From positions 868,001-932,000 of the forward strand of contig CATOSD010000001.1 in the NCBI GenBank assembly GCA_951812395.1: a stretch of DNA of 64,000 bases, read 5' to 3'. The position numbers and the translations under genes are program-made. Below are positions 17,117-27,267 of this stretch, piece after piece (within the stretch, counting starts at the first letter, position 1; each line of letters begins with the position of its first letter). The notes below the pieces were generated by a model. That model did no database searches. It saw nothing but the letters and a program-made list of their open reading frames with translations, and was not told where the DNA came from. The DNA comes from an uncultured Dehalococcoidia bacterium. GTDB lineage: Bacteria; Chloroflexota; Dehalococcoidia; Lucifugimonadales; CATOSD01.

Positions 17117-18307
17117 CTACGGTTCGTCCTCCAACTCCCGCAGCCGCCCATCGAGGATCTGACGCCGCCGGCGGTAGTCGCCCTCGCCCAGCGACCCGCT
17201 CGCGGCGGCCTCCTCCAGGTCGATCAGCATCTGGCGCAGCGTGACAATCTCGGCGAACGCGCCCATCTCGCCGCCGGAGGGGGCGTCAGCATCCGCGGCG
17301 CGCCACGCGGTCCCGCGCCGCCGCCACACCACGACGCCCAGCGCGCACACCATCACCACGCCGAGCACGCCCAGTGCGCCGGCTTCCGGAGGCACCGACT
17401 CGATCCATCGCCGCGCGGACTCCGGTCCGCTCAGCTCAGGCAGGCCTTCCAGCCGCAGCGACACTCGGTCTCCACGCGGCAGGTCCGTGGCCTCGATGAG
17501 GTGGTAGGGACGCCCGCCCAGCTCCACGGAGCCTGGCTCGCCCAACTCCCTGGCGGACAGAGTCAGTTCGCCCACCGGCGCCAGCACTCGCAGGCTCTCG
17601 GCGCCGTACAGCAGCGACTTGCTGAACTCGACGCTGTCTCCGGTAAAGGGGAAGCTGTAGGAGTACAGAATCTCGTGCTCGCCGGGAGGCACGCTCGCCA
17701 GAAGCGCGAAGCCGCGGTCCACCTGCGCGAAGTCCGCGTCCGGCAGTGTCGTGTCGACGTCCAGGTCGCGGGCGTCCGGAGGAAGGCCGAACCGCAGCAG
17801 GTTCATAGGCTCCGGGCCGGGCACGTAGGTTTGATTGGACTCGTTGGCTATCCTCACAATTTCCAGGGCCGCTACCGTCTGCTCCTCCCGGTCTGCGGAG
17901 GCAAACAGCACGGAGGCGAGGACGGCCCTCACCGCGCTGTCGTCGTGCGTGGACTCGTACACGGTCAGCGTGACCGGCAAAGGAGAGCCGCTCGAGGTGT
18001 CCAGGTCCATGCCGTAGAGCGCGCCCTGGTATACCACGGAAACGCCGTAGGCGGCCTCTGGGTCAGTCGGAACGTCGTCGAAACGGAACGCGCCCAAGTC
18101 GTCGGTGAGCGTGGACGTGTCATTGCGAATCGTGCCTCGCACCGTGTGGAGCACGACCTCGATCTGTACCTCGGCGGCGCCGCTCGTGCCGTTCTCCACG
18201 CGGCCCTCCACCGCGAAGGTCGAGTCCTGAGCGCGGGCGGTGGTCTCGCCCAGCACCCATGCCGCCGGCAGAAGCAGCAGCAAAGCCAGCACCACGACCC
18301 TAGCCAC
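17117..18307 (-). CDS. Membrane protein of the cytochrome c maturation cluster, CcmI-like tail
   Basis: 396 residues from GTG 18307, which overlaps the end of the upstream gene by eight bases; the rest of the frame upstream is a shadow. A signal peptide (VVVLALLLLLPAAWVLG) is followed by a carboxypeptidase-regulatory-like beta domain (about 30-100), a second extracytoplasmic domain, one membrane segment near 325-345 (LGVLGVVMVCALGVVVW) and a cytosolic helical tail (LRQMLIDLEEAAASGSLGEG). The tail resembles the helical element of CcmI-type proteins. Position after ccmH and ccmF suggests a role in haem-protein assembly, but the function is unproven. Confidence 0.6.
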   Translation of the reverse strand: MARVVVLALLLLLPAAWVLGETTARAQDSTFAVEGRVENGTSGAAEVQIEVVLHTVRGTIRNDTSTLTDDLGAFRFDDVPTDPEAAYGVSVVYQGALYGMDLDTSSGSPLPVTLTVYESTHDDSAVRAVLASVLFASADREEQTVAALEIVRIANESNQTYVPGPEPMNLLRFGLPPDARDLDVDTTLPDADFAQVDRGFALLASVPPGEHEILYSYSFPFTGDSVEFSKSLLYGAESLRVLAPVGELTLSARELGEPGSVELGGRPYHLIEATDLPRGDRVSLRLEGLPELSGPESARRWIESVPPEAGALGVLGVVMVCALGVVVWRRRGTAWRAADADAPSGGEMGAFAEIVTLRQMLIDLEEAAASGSLGEGDYRRRRQILDGRLRELEDEP

Positions 18308-18677
18308 CGGAGGTCTCCGACGGTCCGCCGCTCCGGCCAAGCGCCCGCTCCCGCACTCGACGCACCTCGTGCTCCACCTGCTCCATGAACTCCCGCTCCT
18401 GGGCGCTCTCAAGCTCCATGCCCTTCAGCACCAGGGCGGCCTCCACCATGTATTGCCGTCTCAGCCAGCGGTAGTCTTCCTCGTCCAGGTTGCCCAGGGC
18501 CGATTCCAGCTCGGCGTTGCGCAGCCCGTCGAGGGCTGCCTCCCAGCGCCGCGCGAACTCGGCCGTTTGTGAGCTCTCGTCCCCGGCAAACTCGTCCCTG
18601 CCGAGGCCGCGCAGCAGCGGATAGAGTATGGCGGCGGCAGGGATGAGCGCCAGTAACAGGGCGAGGATGATCTCCAT
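18300..18677 (-). CDS. Small CcmI-like membrane protein
   Basis: 125 residues. One N-terminal membrane segment (2-24, IILALLLALIPAAAILYPLL) is followed by a cytosolic helical region containing ALGNLDEEDYRWLRRQYMVEA, the arrangement seen at the N-terminus of CcmI/CycH, which presents apocytochrome to the haem lyase. It lies 21 bases after ccmF and overlaps the next gene, so it belongs to the same operon. The TPR part of full CcmI is missing. Confidence 0.65.
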   Translation of the reverse strand: MEIILALLLALIPAAAILYPLLRGLGRDEFAGDESSQTAEFARRWEAALDGLRNAELESALGNLDEEDYRWLRRQYMVEAALVLKGMELESAQEREFMEQVEHEVRRVRERALGRSGGPSETSGG

Positions 18678-18698
18678 ACGCTGTGCTCGCGTCGCGCG

Positions 18699-20684
<1,986 letters not shown>

Positions 20685-20700
20685 AAACCAGCCCTACAAG

Positions 20701-20746
20701 TAGTCCCTTCCCCCTCGATGGGGAAAGGTCTGGATGGGGGTGAATA
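20701..20746. repeat. REP-like intergenic palindrome, copy between ccmH and ccmF
   Basis: CTTCCCCCTCGATGGGGAAAG hairpin followed by the family tail GGATGGGGGTGA. It lies in the 71-base gap between ccmH and ccmF. Confidence 0.7.
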
Positions 20747-20755
20747 GAGAGACTC

Positions 20756-21301
20756 CTATCGCCGCAGCGCGTCCTCGATGCGCGCGAAGTACTCCTCGCT
20801 CTCCTCTTCCGTAAGCCGCGGCTCCGGTTCGGGCGCCCTGCGACGCATGAACCGGAGCGCTACCACGAGCGCCGCGATCGCCGCCGCCAGCGCGACGGGC
20901 GGCGCGACCCACGCCAGCAGGCTGAACCCTGACGCGGGAGGCTCCATCAGCACGCTCGGCCCGTAGCTGTCGACGAAGTAGTCCGTTATCTGCTCCTCGC
21001 TCCAGCCCCGTTCGAGCCTGTCCCTGACGACTCCGCGCATCTGCGCCGATAGCGGGTTGCGTGACTGGTCGATGGACTCGCCCGGGCACACAGGACACAT
21101 GATGGTGCGGTTGAGCCGCTGCCCCCTCTGCTCGAGGGTGGTCACGTCGGACGCCGTCTGGCACGCCGTGCCGAGCAGCGCGAGCCAGAGCGCCGCGAAC
21201 GCCGCCGCGACACCGGCGCTCCGGCGCCAGGCCCTGCCCGAGGAAGGGCACGCTCCGATGTCGACACCCCCGCTGAACTTCACAGGCCGACTCCCCGTCA
21301 T
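20756..21301 (-). CDS. ccmH: Cytochrome c maturation protein CcmH
   Basis: 181 residues. An N-terminal hydrophobic segment (about 29-46) is followed by the redox motif Cys69-Pro-Val-Cys72 in IMCPVCPGESIDQS, then the three-helix domain (MRGVVRDRLERGWSEEQITDYF) and a second membrane segment at about 126-150. CcmH reduces the CxxCH cysteines of apocytochrome c and works with CcmF/CcmI. It is the first gene of the minus-strand ccm group, divergent from the BioD-like gene. Confidence 0.9.
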   Translation of the reverse strand: MTGSRPVKFSGGVDIGACPSSGRAWRRSAGVAAAFAALWLALLGTACQTASDVTTLEQRGQRLNRTIMCPVCPGESIDQSRNPLSAQMRGVVRDRLERGWSEEQITDYFVDSYGPSVLMEPPASGFSLLAWVAPPVALAAAIAALVVALRFMRRRAPEPEPRLTEEESEEYFARIEDALRR

Positions 21302-21371
21302 GGTCGGATAATGTTAACACACAACCGCCAAACCGAGCGGGTGGCGGGGCCTCGCCACTGCCGTCCCATGC

Positions 21372-21380
21372 TCTGCTATA
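21372..21380 (+). promoter_or_regulatory. Extended -10 promoter of the BioD-like gene
   Basis: TGCTATAAT (extended -10) with no clear -35 box. The sequence continues TTGCGC, making a 14-mer identical to the one before the MFS gene on the other strand at 11369. Confidence 0.5.
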
Positions 21381-21468
21381 ATTGCGCATGATAGCCGAAG
21401 CGGGGCTGCCGCGGGCGTCGTGTCCGCGCAGGGACCGTCCTGGTCACAACTCAACGCAAGGAGACGAC

Positions 21469-22467
21469 ATGGCCGTTCTCATCGTCGTGTCGGACGAGGA
21501 GGGAGCAGGCAAGACCGCCGTCTGTGCCGCACTGGCGCATCTGCTGGGCCGCGAGGGCGTCCGCGCCGCCGTGTGCAAGCCGATCGCTGCGCAGGGTCTA
21601 GTCGCCGACGGTGACCCGGACCCGCGCGTGTACGCCGATCTGCTGGGCCGGCAGGCCGGCGCCAGCCCGCTCGAAGCGCCCTCCGGCGGGCTGACCGAGC
21701 AGACGGCCGCCGAGGTTCAGGCAGCGGTCGAAAGCGCGGGACGCGACGCCGACGTGACGATAGTGGAGGGCACCAGCGCCCTCTCGTATCGCGATATGCG
21801 GTCGCTCGCCAACGCAATCGACGCCGGCGTTCTGGTCGTCGGTCGGTACTCCCCGCAGCTTGCTGACACCTTCAGAGTCTGGCGCGACGCCTTGGAAGAG
21901 CGCACCGCCGGTTGTATCGCCAACTTCGTAACGCGCTACGCCGGCGCACAGGCGGAGGCCGATCTCCAGGCCCGCGCCGAGATTCCCGTGCTGGGCGTCA
22001 TTCCCGAGGAGCGCCGCCTGCTCTCGCCGAGCGTCCGCGACGTGGCGCGACACCTGGACGGGCGGATGCTGAACGACTGCGAAGACGACGCACTGGTGGA
22101 GCGCTTCATGACGCTGGGACTGTCGATGGACCCGGGTGAGCTGTACTTCGGTCTACACGCCGACAAGGCCGTGATAGTGAGGGGAGACCGCCCCGACATA
22201 CAGATGGCGGCCCTGGCGACACCCACGGCGTGCCTGATATGCACAGAGGGCAAGGAGCCGATCGAGTACGTGCTGAACGAGGCGGAGCTGGACGAGGTAC
22301 CGATCATCATCGTGGAGCCGGGCACGCTCGACACGATGGACGCCCTCGCCACGCTATCGGACGCCCCGCGTTTCGACCATCCCCAAAAGCTGACCGCGTT
22401 CGCGGAGTTGCTGGAAGACCACGCCGATCTGCCAGCGCTTTGGGCCCGGCTGGGTCTTTCGCTCTAG
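21469..22467 (+). CDS. BioD-like P-loop ATPase with DRTGG domain
   Basis: 332 residues from ATG 21469, with AAGGAGA seven bases upstream. The N-terminal half is a dethiobiotin-synthetase-like P-loop domain (DEEGAGKTAVCAALAHLL with Gly/Lys/Thr of Walker A; KPIA; VEGTSAL as the Walker B-like strand). The second half is a DRTGG domain (about 205-310). The pair is the regulatory N-terminal module of long phosphotransacetylases, here free-standing without the catalytic Pta domain. Such proteins are annotated as the BioD-like phosphotransacetylase family, with unclear function. It is monocistronic. Confidence 0.75.
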   Translation: MAVLIVVSDEEGAGKTAVCAALAHLLGREGVRAAVCKPIAAQGLVADGDPDPRVYADLLGRQAGASPLEAPSGGLTEQTAAEVQAAVESAGRDADVTIVEGTSALSYRDMRSLANAIDAGVLVVGRYSPQLADTFRVWRDALEERTAGCIANFVTRYAGAQAEADLQARAEIPVLGVIPEERRLLSPSVRDVARHLDGRMLNDCEDDALVERFMTLGLSMDPGELYFGLHADKAVIVRGDRPDIQMAALATPTACLICTEGKEPIEYVLNEAELDEVPIIIVEPGTLDTMDALATLSDAPRFDHPQKLTAFAELLEDHADLPALWARLGLSL

Positions 22468-22511
22468 CCAGCGCAGCGCCCGTAGGGGCAGGGCATCCCG
22501 CTCGATTAGTT

Positions 22512-22714
22512 GCTGAGTACGTAGATGTTCTGGGCGGTGAGGGCTGGGCTGAGATCGGGGTCGATGCAAACTGCAACCCGATGGGAGCGCCGACCTACCA
22601 CCTGCGGTCGCTGCTGGGCGTGTGTCTTTACGGCTTTATGACGGATGTACGGTCGAGCCGCAAGCCGGAGGCGATCTGCCGAGGCCAGATATCGTATCTG
22701 TGGCCGACGGGCTG
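22512..22714 (+). pseudogene. IS1182-like transposase N-terminal relic
   Basis: In one frame the sequence reads PTYHLRSLLGVCLYGF followed by RSSRKPEAICR and YLWPTG. This matches the N-terminal (DUF772) part of IS1182/IS5-type transposases, typically PYHPRMLLKVLLYGY...IRSSRKIE..C..DV.F.WLTG. No start codon, catalytic DDE part or inverted repeats are recognisable. It is an old insertion remnant filling the gap between the BioD-like gene and the dehydrogenase gene. Confidence 0.6.
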
Positions 22715-22794
22715 CGCGGCCACCGGGTACGTCGGTCGACGGCGCCGCGGACGAAGCAATGGCAGGAAAGGGTATGCCGGAATAGCCCTTTCCG

Positions 22795-23772
22795 CTAGAA
22801 AGTCAGTGACACCTTGAGGGCGCCGTCCTCCTTGGAATGGGCGAGATCGAAAGCCTCCTGCACGCGGTCGATGGGGAAGGTGTGCGTCACGAACGGGGCC
22901 ATGTCGATGTCGCCGCGGGAGATGAAGTCCACGGCAATCTGGAACGCGGGCAGGCCGGGCTCGTCCTGGGCGCCGAAGACGGTGTGCATGTCCAGCCGCT
23001 TGCGGAAGAAGGTGTCCCAGTCGAACGGGACGCGCTCCATGGTGGGCGGCAGGCCGAAGACGGCGATGCGGCCGAGGGGCCTGGCTAGCTGCAGCGTCTG
23101 GTTGAGCGTCTCGACGCTGCCAACCGCCTCGACCACCAGGTCGGCGCCCTCGCCGCCGGTAAGGTCCATCACAGCCTCCGTCGCGCGGCGGCCCGACACG
23201 TCGATCGCATCGTCCAGGCCCATCGCCCTGCCGGCGGCCAGGCGCTCGGGCACGGGCTCGATGCCGATGATGCGGTGCGCGCCCAGCCTGCGAAGCATGA
23301 AGTCGTGGAACAGACCGACGGAGCCCTGGCCCACCACGACCACCGTCTGGCCGATGAGGGAGGGCAGTCGGCGGCAGCCGAAGACGACGGTGCCGAGCTG
23401 CTGGGCCATGAGCAGGTGCTTTTCGGGGACGTCGCCGGGGAGCTTGAGCAGGAATTGCGGGTCGATGAGCTGGTAGCCGGCGAAGGTGCGGGAGCCCCAG
23501 ATGTTGGGCGCGGTGAGGACGAGGTCGCCGGGGGCGAAGTCCGTGCCGCCGCCGTCGACGACCTCGCCGAGGCCCTCGTGGCCGGGGTAGCCGTGGGGCA
23601 GGGGGAACTCGTGGGCGTTCCAGCCCATGTAGACGATGTGGAGGTCGCTTCCGCAGATGGAGGCGAGGTGCGTTCTCACCAGCACCTTGCCGGGCTCGGG
23701 GTCGGGCACGGGCACGAGGTCGCAGCGGATGCGTTGCAGGTCGGTAGCCAGGGCGGCGGGCATGGCAGGCAT
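22795..23772 (-). CDS. Zinc-type medium-chain dehydrogenase
   Basis: 325 residues. Catalytic zinc ligands are seen at Cys40 (SICGSDLH) and His65 (YPGHEGLGE). The Rossmann loop VVVGQGSVGLF (about 144-154) and an acidic residue after the second strand (IGIEP) suggest NAD as cofactor. The four-cysteine structural zinc lobe of classical alcohol dehydrogenases is absent. It resembles threonine/sorbitol-type dehydrogenases, but the substrate is not identifiable. ATG 23772 has AGGAG about ten bases upstream; ATG 23763 is the alternative. Confidence 0.8.
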   Translation of the reverse strand: MPAMPAALATDLQRIRCDLVPVPDPEPGKVLVRTHLASICGSDLHIVYMGWNAHEFPLPHGYPGHEGLGEVVDGGGTDFAPGDLVLTAPNIWGSRTFAGYQLIDPQFLLKLPGDVPEKHLLMAQQLGTVVFGCRRLPSLIGQTVVVVGQGSVGLFHDFMLRRLGAHRIIGIEPVPERLAAGRAMGLDDAIDVSGRRATEAVMDLTGGEGADLVVEAVGSVETLNQTLQLARPLGRIAVFGLPPTMERVPFDWDTFFRKRLDMHTVFGAQDEPGLPAFQIAVDFISRGDIDMAPFVTHTFPIDRVQEAFDLAHSKEDGALKVSLTF

Positions 23773-23940
23773 TGGGCGGGTGCTCCTGGTGCGGGGTTGG
23801 GAATGCGGGCATTCTCAAGGCGAGAGGCGGGGGCTGTCAAGTTGGGGGGTGTCGGCCAGAACGGCAGAAGGCCGACGTAGCGGCATGGCGCAGTAGCTAT
23901 CTGGAGGGGTAAGCAGAGATGCCTAGAAGTCTTGAAGGTC

Positions 23941-25137
23941 TTACAAGAGCTTGGACAGGTTAAGGTGTGTGGAACTGAGGTCGCTAGGGCGCTCCTTGGC
24001 GGCTGGTTCACTGTCTAGCTCTATACTTGTCAGGACGGTAGAGCCTCGCCATCGCAACACATTCACCACGACTCTGGAATCCCACAAGGGCCGAACGACG
24101 TCGTTCATCATGCCGTCGGGAACTCTAACTGACACGGCATTCCGTCTCCCTTCGACGTTGACAAGCTTTATCATGTTTGAGTCTTTGGCTCTTGCGTCAG
24201 CGAAACGGAGAGTACCCCGGTAAACCACAGGCCTGCCTGGCGCTTCGACATGAACTTCCCTTATTGGTTCCACGATAGCTGGCGCGGGTATATCCGCGGC
24301 CGGCTTGGTGACAGACACGGAACGAGGCTCATCGTCCCGACTCGCAGTAAAGCCAACTTGCCTCACCCGGTCTCCATCTGGAGCGATCTTTCTTGCGATT
24401 CCCAGGAAGTTCCGCAGATAAGGCGGTTCAGGTATACGCTCTTTCAATGCTCGAACGTCAGCCCTGTCCAGAATCTCCATCAAGTCCAAGAATTCGTCGA
24501 CTATTACCTGTGATACAGTCGCAATAGGAAAGTGGAGTTGTTCGGTTGGGCGCCCGACTCTCAGCGTAACTGCGAAGCTTGCGGCCCTTGGCACGGATAC
24601 GAGCACCGGGAAGTCCTCCCGTGTGCTTGGTCGTACGCCCCGCTCGCTGAAAGGGTATTCTCTTTGCCGTTCGATGATTCTGCCTATCAGTTTCGTTGCA
24701 TCATCGATTCGGCTGACAAGTTCCTGAGAAGGGACCAGACCGTAACCTACCCCCTGACCCGACAAGCTCATCTGAAACTCGTCGTTTCCTAACTCAACTC
24801 CCCGCAATTCCAGATGCCGTTGGAAGTGCACCTGCTCAACTAGATCACGAAGCTCTTCGGCAACTTCGTTGGGCGGTTCATGGGCGAGGGCATTGGCGGC
24901 AAGCTGTTCGGCCAGCCGATACTCCCCGCATCGCAACGCCAGCGTTCCGGCGCTACGGTGAAGAACGGAGAAGGTCGGCTCAATAGGGTCTCCAAGGGCT
25001 TGGATGGCGGCACGTTCCAATTCCAGCGCCTGCCTGAGCAATTCAGACTCCGCATCCCTATCCCCGCGCAATCGTTGGGCTAGGGCGAACTCAGCAAGGT
25101 CCATAGCCCGGTTGTGCAGTTCATTGACTTGGCTCAT
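23941..25137 (-). CDS. Unknown protein with TPR-like N-terminus, second gene of a two-gene cassette
   Basis: 398 residues, not recognised. Residues 1-110 are helical with a TPR-like pattern (AEFALAQRLRGDRDAESELL; LALRCGEYRLAEQLAANAL). A central part (130-290) has the IDDATKLIGRIIERQ helix and an HFPIATVSQVIVDEFLDL segment. The C-terminal 90 residues look beta-rich (YRGTLRFADARAKDSNMIKL, VVVNVLRWRGSTVLTSIEL). No membrane segment or catalytic motif is obvious. The ATG overlaps the stop of the upstream gene (ATGA), so the two are made together. The pair is visibly richer in A+T than its neighbours, suggesting acquisition. Confidence 0.6.
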   Translation of the reverse strand: MSQVNELHNRAMDLAEFALAQRLRGDRDAESELLRQALELERAAIQALGDPIEPTFSVLHRSAGTLALRCGEYRLAEQLAANALAHEPPNEVAEELRDLVEQVHFQRHLELRGVELGNDEFQMSLSGQGVGYGLVPSQELVSRIDDATKLIGRIIERQREYPFSERGVRPSTREDFPVLVSVPRAASFAVTLRVGRPTEQLHFPIATVSQVIVDEFLDLMEILDRADVRALKERIPEPPYLRNFLGIARKIAPDGDRVRQVGFTASRDDEPRSVSVTKPAADIPAPAIVEPIREVHVEAPGRPVVYRGTLRFADARAKDSNMIKLVNVEGRRNAVSVRVPDGMMNDVVRPLWDSRVVVNVLRWRGSTVLTSIELDSEPAAKERPSDLSSTHLNLSKLL

Positions 25138-25670
25138 GTCATCTGCACCTCAGCGAGAGGACTCCCGAATTCGACCACAATGACGCAAGCCGGAAGCGTC
25201 CCTCTAGATTGCTGGGTCTGCCTCTGCTTGGCCCTTACGCGCACGGAAACAGCGGTCTGAACGTCTTGAGAGTTACCTTCGGCACGGAGGATACCTGATA
25301 CTTCCAGTCTCGCCTTGTTCTGAAAGGGTGGCCCTTCCACTTCATTTCCCAGCCAGTAGTCGATTCCGGTTCCCTTCGCGGCTCTCTCGACGACCGTGTA
25401 GCCTAGTTCTTGTTTGGCGAGCAGTGCGGCGATTGCCGTAGCGCCGTACTCTGTTGCTTCCTGAAGGTCCGCCCAGGATCTGCGCTCCTGGTCTCCGATG
25501 GGCGGCCAGTCCAAGGGGTGTGTATGGCTGACATGACCCATTACGCGAAGAGGAACGCTTCGACGGTGACCTTGCGACTCCAGGCAAACGCCAGCTGCCT
25601 CGGCCATGGCCCGACCCCACGCCGGCGTAATGGCGGGGAGGCCATTGCGTAGTTCGTTCAAGTCGATCAA
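25134..25670 (-). CDS. Unknown protein, first gene of a two-gene cassette
   Basis: 178 residues, not recognised. Notable is the segment GTGIDYWLG (about 99-107) followed by NKARLEVSGIL (about 117-127), where an acidic residue after a strand and a second acidic residue on the next strand weakly recall a PD-(D/E)xK nuclease core, though the lysine is not in the usual place. The preceding helix YGATAIAALLAKQELGYTVV fits that fold. It overlaps the downstream 398-residue gene by four bases. Base composition is lower in GC than around it. Function unknown. Confidence 0.55.
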   Translation of the reverse strand: MIDLNELRNGLPAITPAWGRAMAEAAGVCLESQGHRRSVPLRVMGHVSHTHPLDWPPIGDQERRSWADLQEATEYGATAIAALLAKQELGYTVVERAAKGTGIDYWLGNEVEGPPFQNKARLEVSGILRAEGNSQDVQTAVSVRVRAKQRQTQQSRGTLPACVIVVEFGSPLAEVQMT

Positions 25671-25848
25671 ACGCTAATGTCCTTGCGGGTCTGGCTGATG
25701 ATCCGAGCACCCATCGGCGCCGCTCTACGCGCTATAGCCTCTGTTCCTGTTGTGGCGGCACTCAGCTTTCAGAAGTCCAATTCATGATTGACTTGTAAAA
25801 GGGTTCCGGCCCACAATACGATAGGATAGGCAGGCCGGTCAACGTGCA

Positions 25849-25979
25849 CACATGTTTGGAGCCTGTGTCAGATTACCAGGCCGTCAACACACGAAGGCCC
25901 CTTCCCTCCGGATTCCGGCTCGTGGGCCGGAATGACGATTTCTCGCGCACCCGTTAATCTGAAACAGCTTCACATGTTT
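25849..25979. mobile_element. Miniature inverted-repeat element, 113-bp copy, with 9-bp target duplication
   Basis: The element spans 25858-25970. It starts GGAGCCTGTGTCAGATTACC and ends GTTAATCTGAAACAGCTT, the same ends as the 145-bp copies near 48.8-50.0 kb but in the opposite orientation. CACATGTTT occurs directly before (25849-25857) and after (25971-25979) as a target duplication. It lies in the 410-base space between the unknown cassette and the sulfite-oxidase-like gene, which holds no other gene. Confidence 0.75.
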
Positions 25980-26027
25980 GCGTGAGTCGGGGGTGGGCGC
26001 GCCATGCAAGGCCCGCCCCGCGTGCTG

Positions 26028-26033
26028 TACAAT
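26028..26033 (+). promoter_or_regulatory. Likely -10 box of the sulfite-oxidase-like gene
   Basis: TACAAT within TGCTGTACAATGTG. If used, transcription starts near 26040, which excludes the upstream in-frame ATG at 26004 and agrees with the start at 26082. Confidence 0.35.
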
Positions 26034-26081
26034 GTGAGTGCCCGAATCGCGAGTTACGATACGTCGGCGGAGGATGTGCAA

Positions 26082-26696
26082 ATGCTGAGAAAGCTGGGGC
26101 GGGTGACCGCCATTCGCCAGAGACTGGAGGACGTAGACGTCCCGCCGGGTCAGTTCGTGACGGACAAGTTTCCGATCCTCACCTTTGGCTCTACACCCCA
26201 AATCGACATCGATACCTGGCAGTTTAAGGTGTTTGGACTGGTCGAGCGGGAGATTACGCTCGACTGGCGGCAGTTCAACGACCTGCCCAAGATAGTGCTG
26301 GACGCCGAGTTCCACTGCGTTACGCAGTGGAGCCGGCTGCAGAACACCTGGGAGGGCGTGGCCTTTTCCGAGGTGATGAAGCTCGCAGGGGTGAGCCCGG
26401 AAGCCAAGTTTGTGATGACGCACTGCTACGGCGGCTACTCCAGCAACCTGCCCCTCGAGGTGGCGGCCGACGACGACGTGCTGTTCGCCTACAAGCACGA
26501 TGGCGAACCGCTGACGGCCCAGCACGGCGCGCCGCTGCGCCTCGTGGTGCCCAAGCGCTACGGCTGGAAGAGCGCTAAGTGGGTGAACGGCGTGGAGTTC
26601 ATGGCCGAGAACGAACCGGGCTTCTGGGAAATGCGCGGCTACCACATGGAGGGGGATCCCTGGAAGGAAGAACGGTTCTGGCGCAGCCTATACTGA
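26082..26696 (+). CDS. Molybdopterin-dependent sulfite-oxidase-like oxidoreductase
   Basis: 204 residues from ATG 26082, which has GGAGG eight bases upstream; an ATG at 26004 is poorer. It is the single-domain oxidoreductase molybdopterin-binding fold (SUOX/MsrP/YuiH group). The molybdenum-ligating cysteine is Cys79 in DAEFHCVTQWSRL, followed by AKFVMTHCYGGYSSNLPLE, HGAPLRLVVPKRYGWKSAKW and a C-terminal GFWEMRGYH. There is no signal peptide or haem domain, so it is probably cytosolic with an unknown electron partner. Substrate unassigned. Confidence 0.85.
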   Translation: MLRKLGRVTAIRQRLEDVDVPPGQFVTDKFPILTFGSTPQIDIDTWQFKVFGLVEREITLDWRQFNDLPKIVLDAEFHCVTQWSRLQNTWEGVAFSEVMKLAGVSPEAKFVMTHCYGGYSSNLPLEVAADDDVLFAYKHDGEPLTAQHGAPLRLVVPKRYGWKSAKWVNGVEFMAENEPGFWEMRGYHMEGDPWKEERFWRSLY

Positions 26697-26726
26697 GTCC
26701 GGCGCGGCCTGGCCTGTGACCTGTGC

Positions 26727-26761
26727 AAAAGAAACGGGGCGCCTCGCGAGAGACGCCCCGT
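26727..26761 (-). terminator. Intrinsic terminator between convergent genes
   Basis: ACGGGGCG and CGCCCCGT form an eight-pair stem. On the minus strand it is followed by TTTCTTTT, making a good terminator for the zinc-ribbon gene; the same hairpin may also stop the plus-strand gene ending at 26696. Confidence 0.7.
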
Positions 26762-26792
26762 CCGTCGGATAAGGGGGGTTCCCCTACCCGCG

Positions 26793-26975
26793 TCACGCCA
26801 CCTTCACCCTCTCGCCCGAGTCGCGCTCGGCCGGGACGTCCATAGTCATTCGCCCGTGTACCTTGACCAAGTCGACCATGTGGCCGCACTGCAGGCATTT
26901 CAGGTACTCTCCGTACATGTCCCTGTCACGGTGCACGTCGCCCTTACACCTCAGACACGCCTTGAAGAACAACAT
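26793..26975 (-). CDS. Small zinc-ribbon protein
   Basis: 60 residues preceded by GGAGGGAG. Two CxxC knuckles (CLRC near residue 8 and CLQC near 27, separated by a Tyr-rich turn) form a rubredoxin-type zinc ribbon; the remainder is a short basic tail. It is monocistronic, with its own terminator. The function is unknown; small zinc ribbons of this kind often bind nucleic acid or partner proteins. Confidence 0.65.
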   Translation of the reverse strand: MLFFKACLRCKGDVHRDRDMYGEYLKCLQCGHMVDLVKVHGRMTMDVPAERDSGERVKVA

Positions 26976-27112
26976 CTCGCTCCCTCCTACTCGTGATTCC
27001 GCTCAATTCGAATGGCCCGTGTCCGCTTGCTGCGAGACGGCCCGGGCGGGAGCGGCCACTGAGTGACAATCGATGCCCACTAGCATCTATGACACGGCTG
27101 AATTATATCTAG

Positions 27113-27141
27113 TTGACACATCTTGTGTCAAGGGGTATAAT
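27113..27141 (+). promoter_or_regulatory. hspR-grpE-dnaK promoter with overlapping palindromic operator
   Basis: TTGACA (27113-27118) and TATAAT (27136-27141) are consensus boxes with the ideal 17-base spacer. The -35 box is the left arm of a perfect inverted repeat, TTGACACA-TCT-TGTGTCAA (27113-27131). A repressor bound there would block RNA polymerase. HspR, encoded next, binds HAIR-type inverted repeats with TTGA/TCAA arms, so autoregulation is the likely role. Confidence 0.8.
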
Positions 27142-27267
27142 ACATCCAGCCGATAAGTCTCGCGAAGCCCGCGGGGCTTGCGTACCATTTGCGGTTGTGC
27201 CATATATAACGAGCGGCTGGCGAATTGGTTAGCCTATGCGCCAAGATCGTTGGAGGTGGAGGAAACG

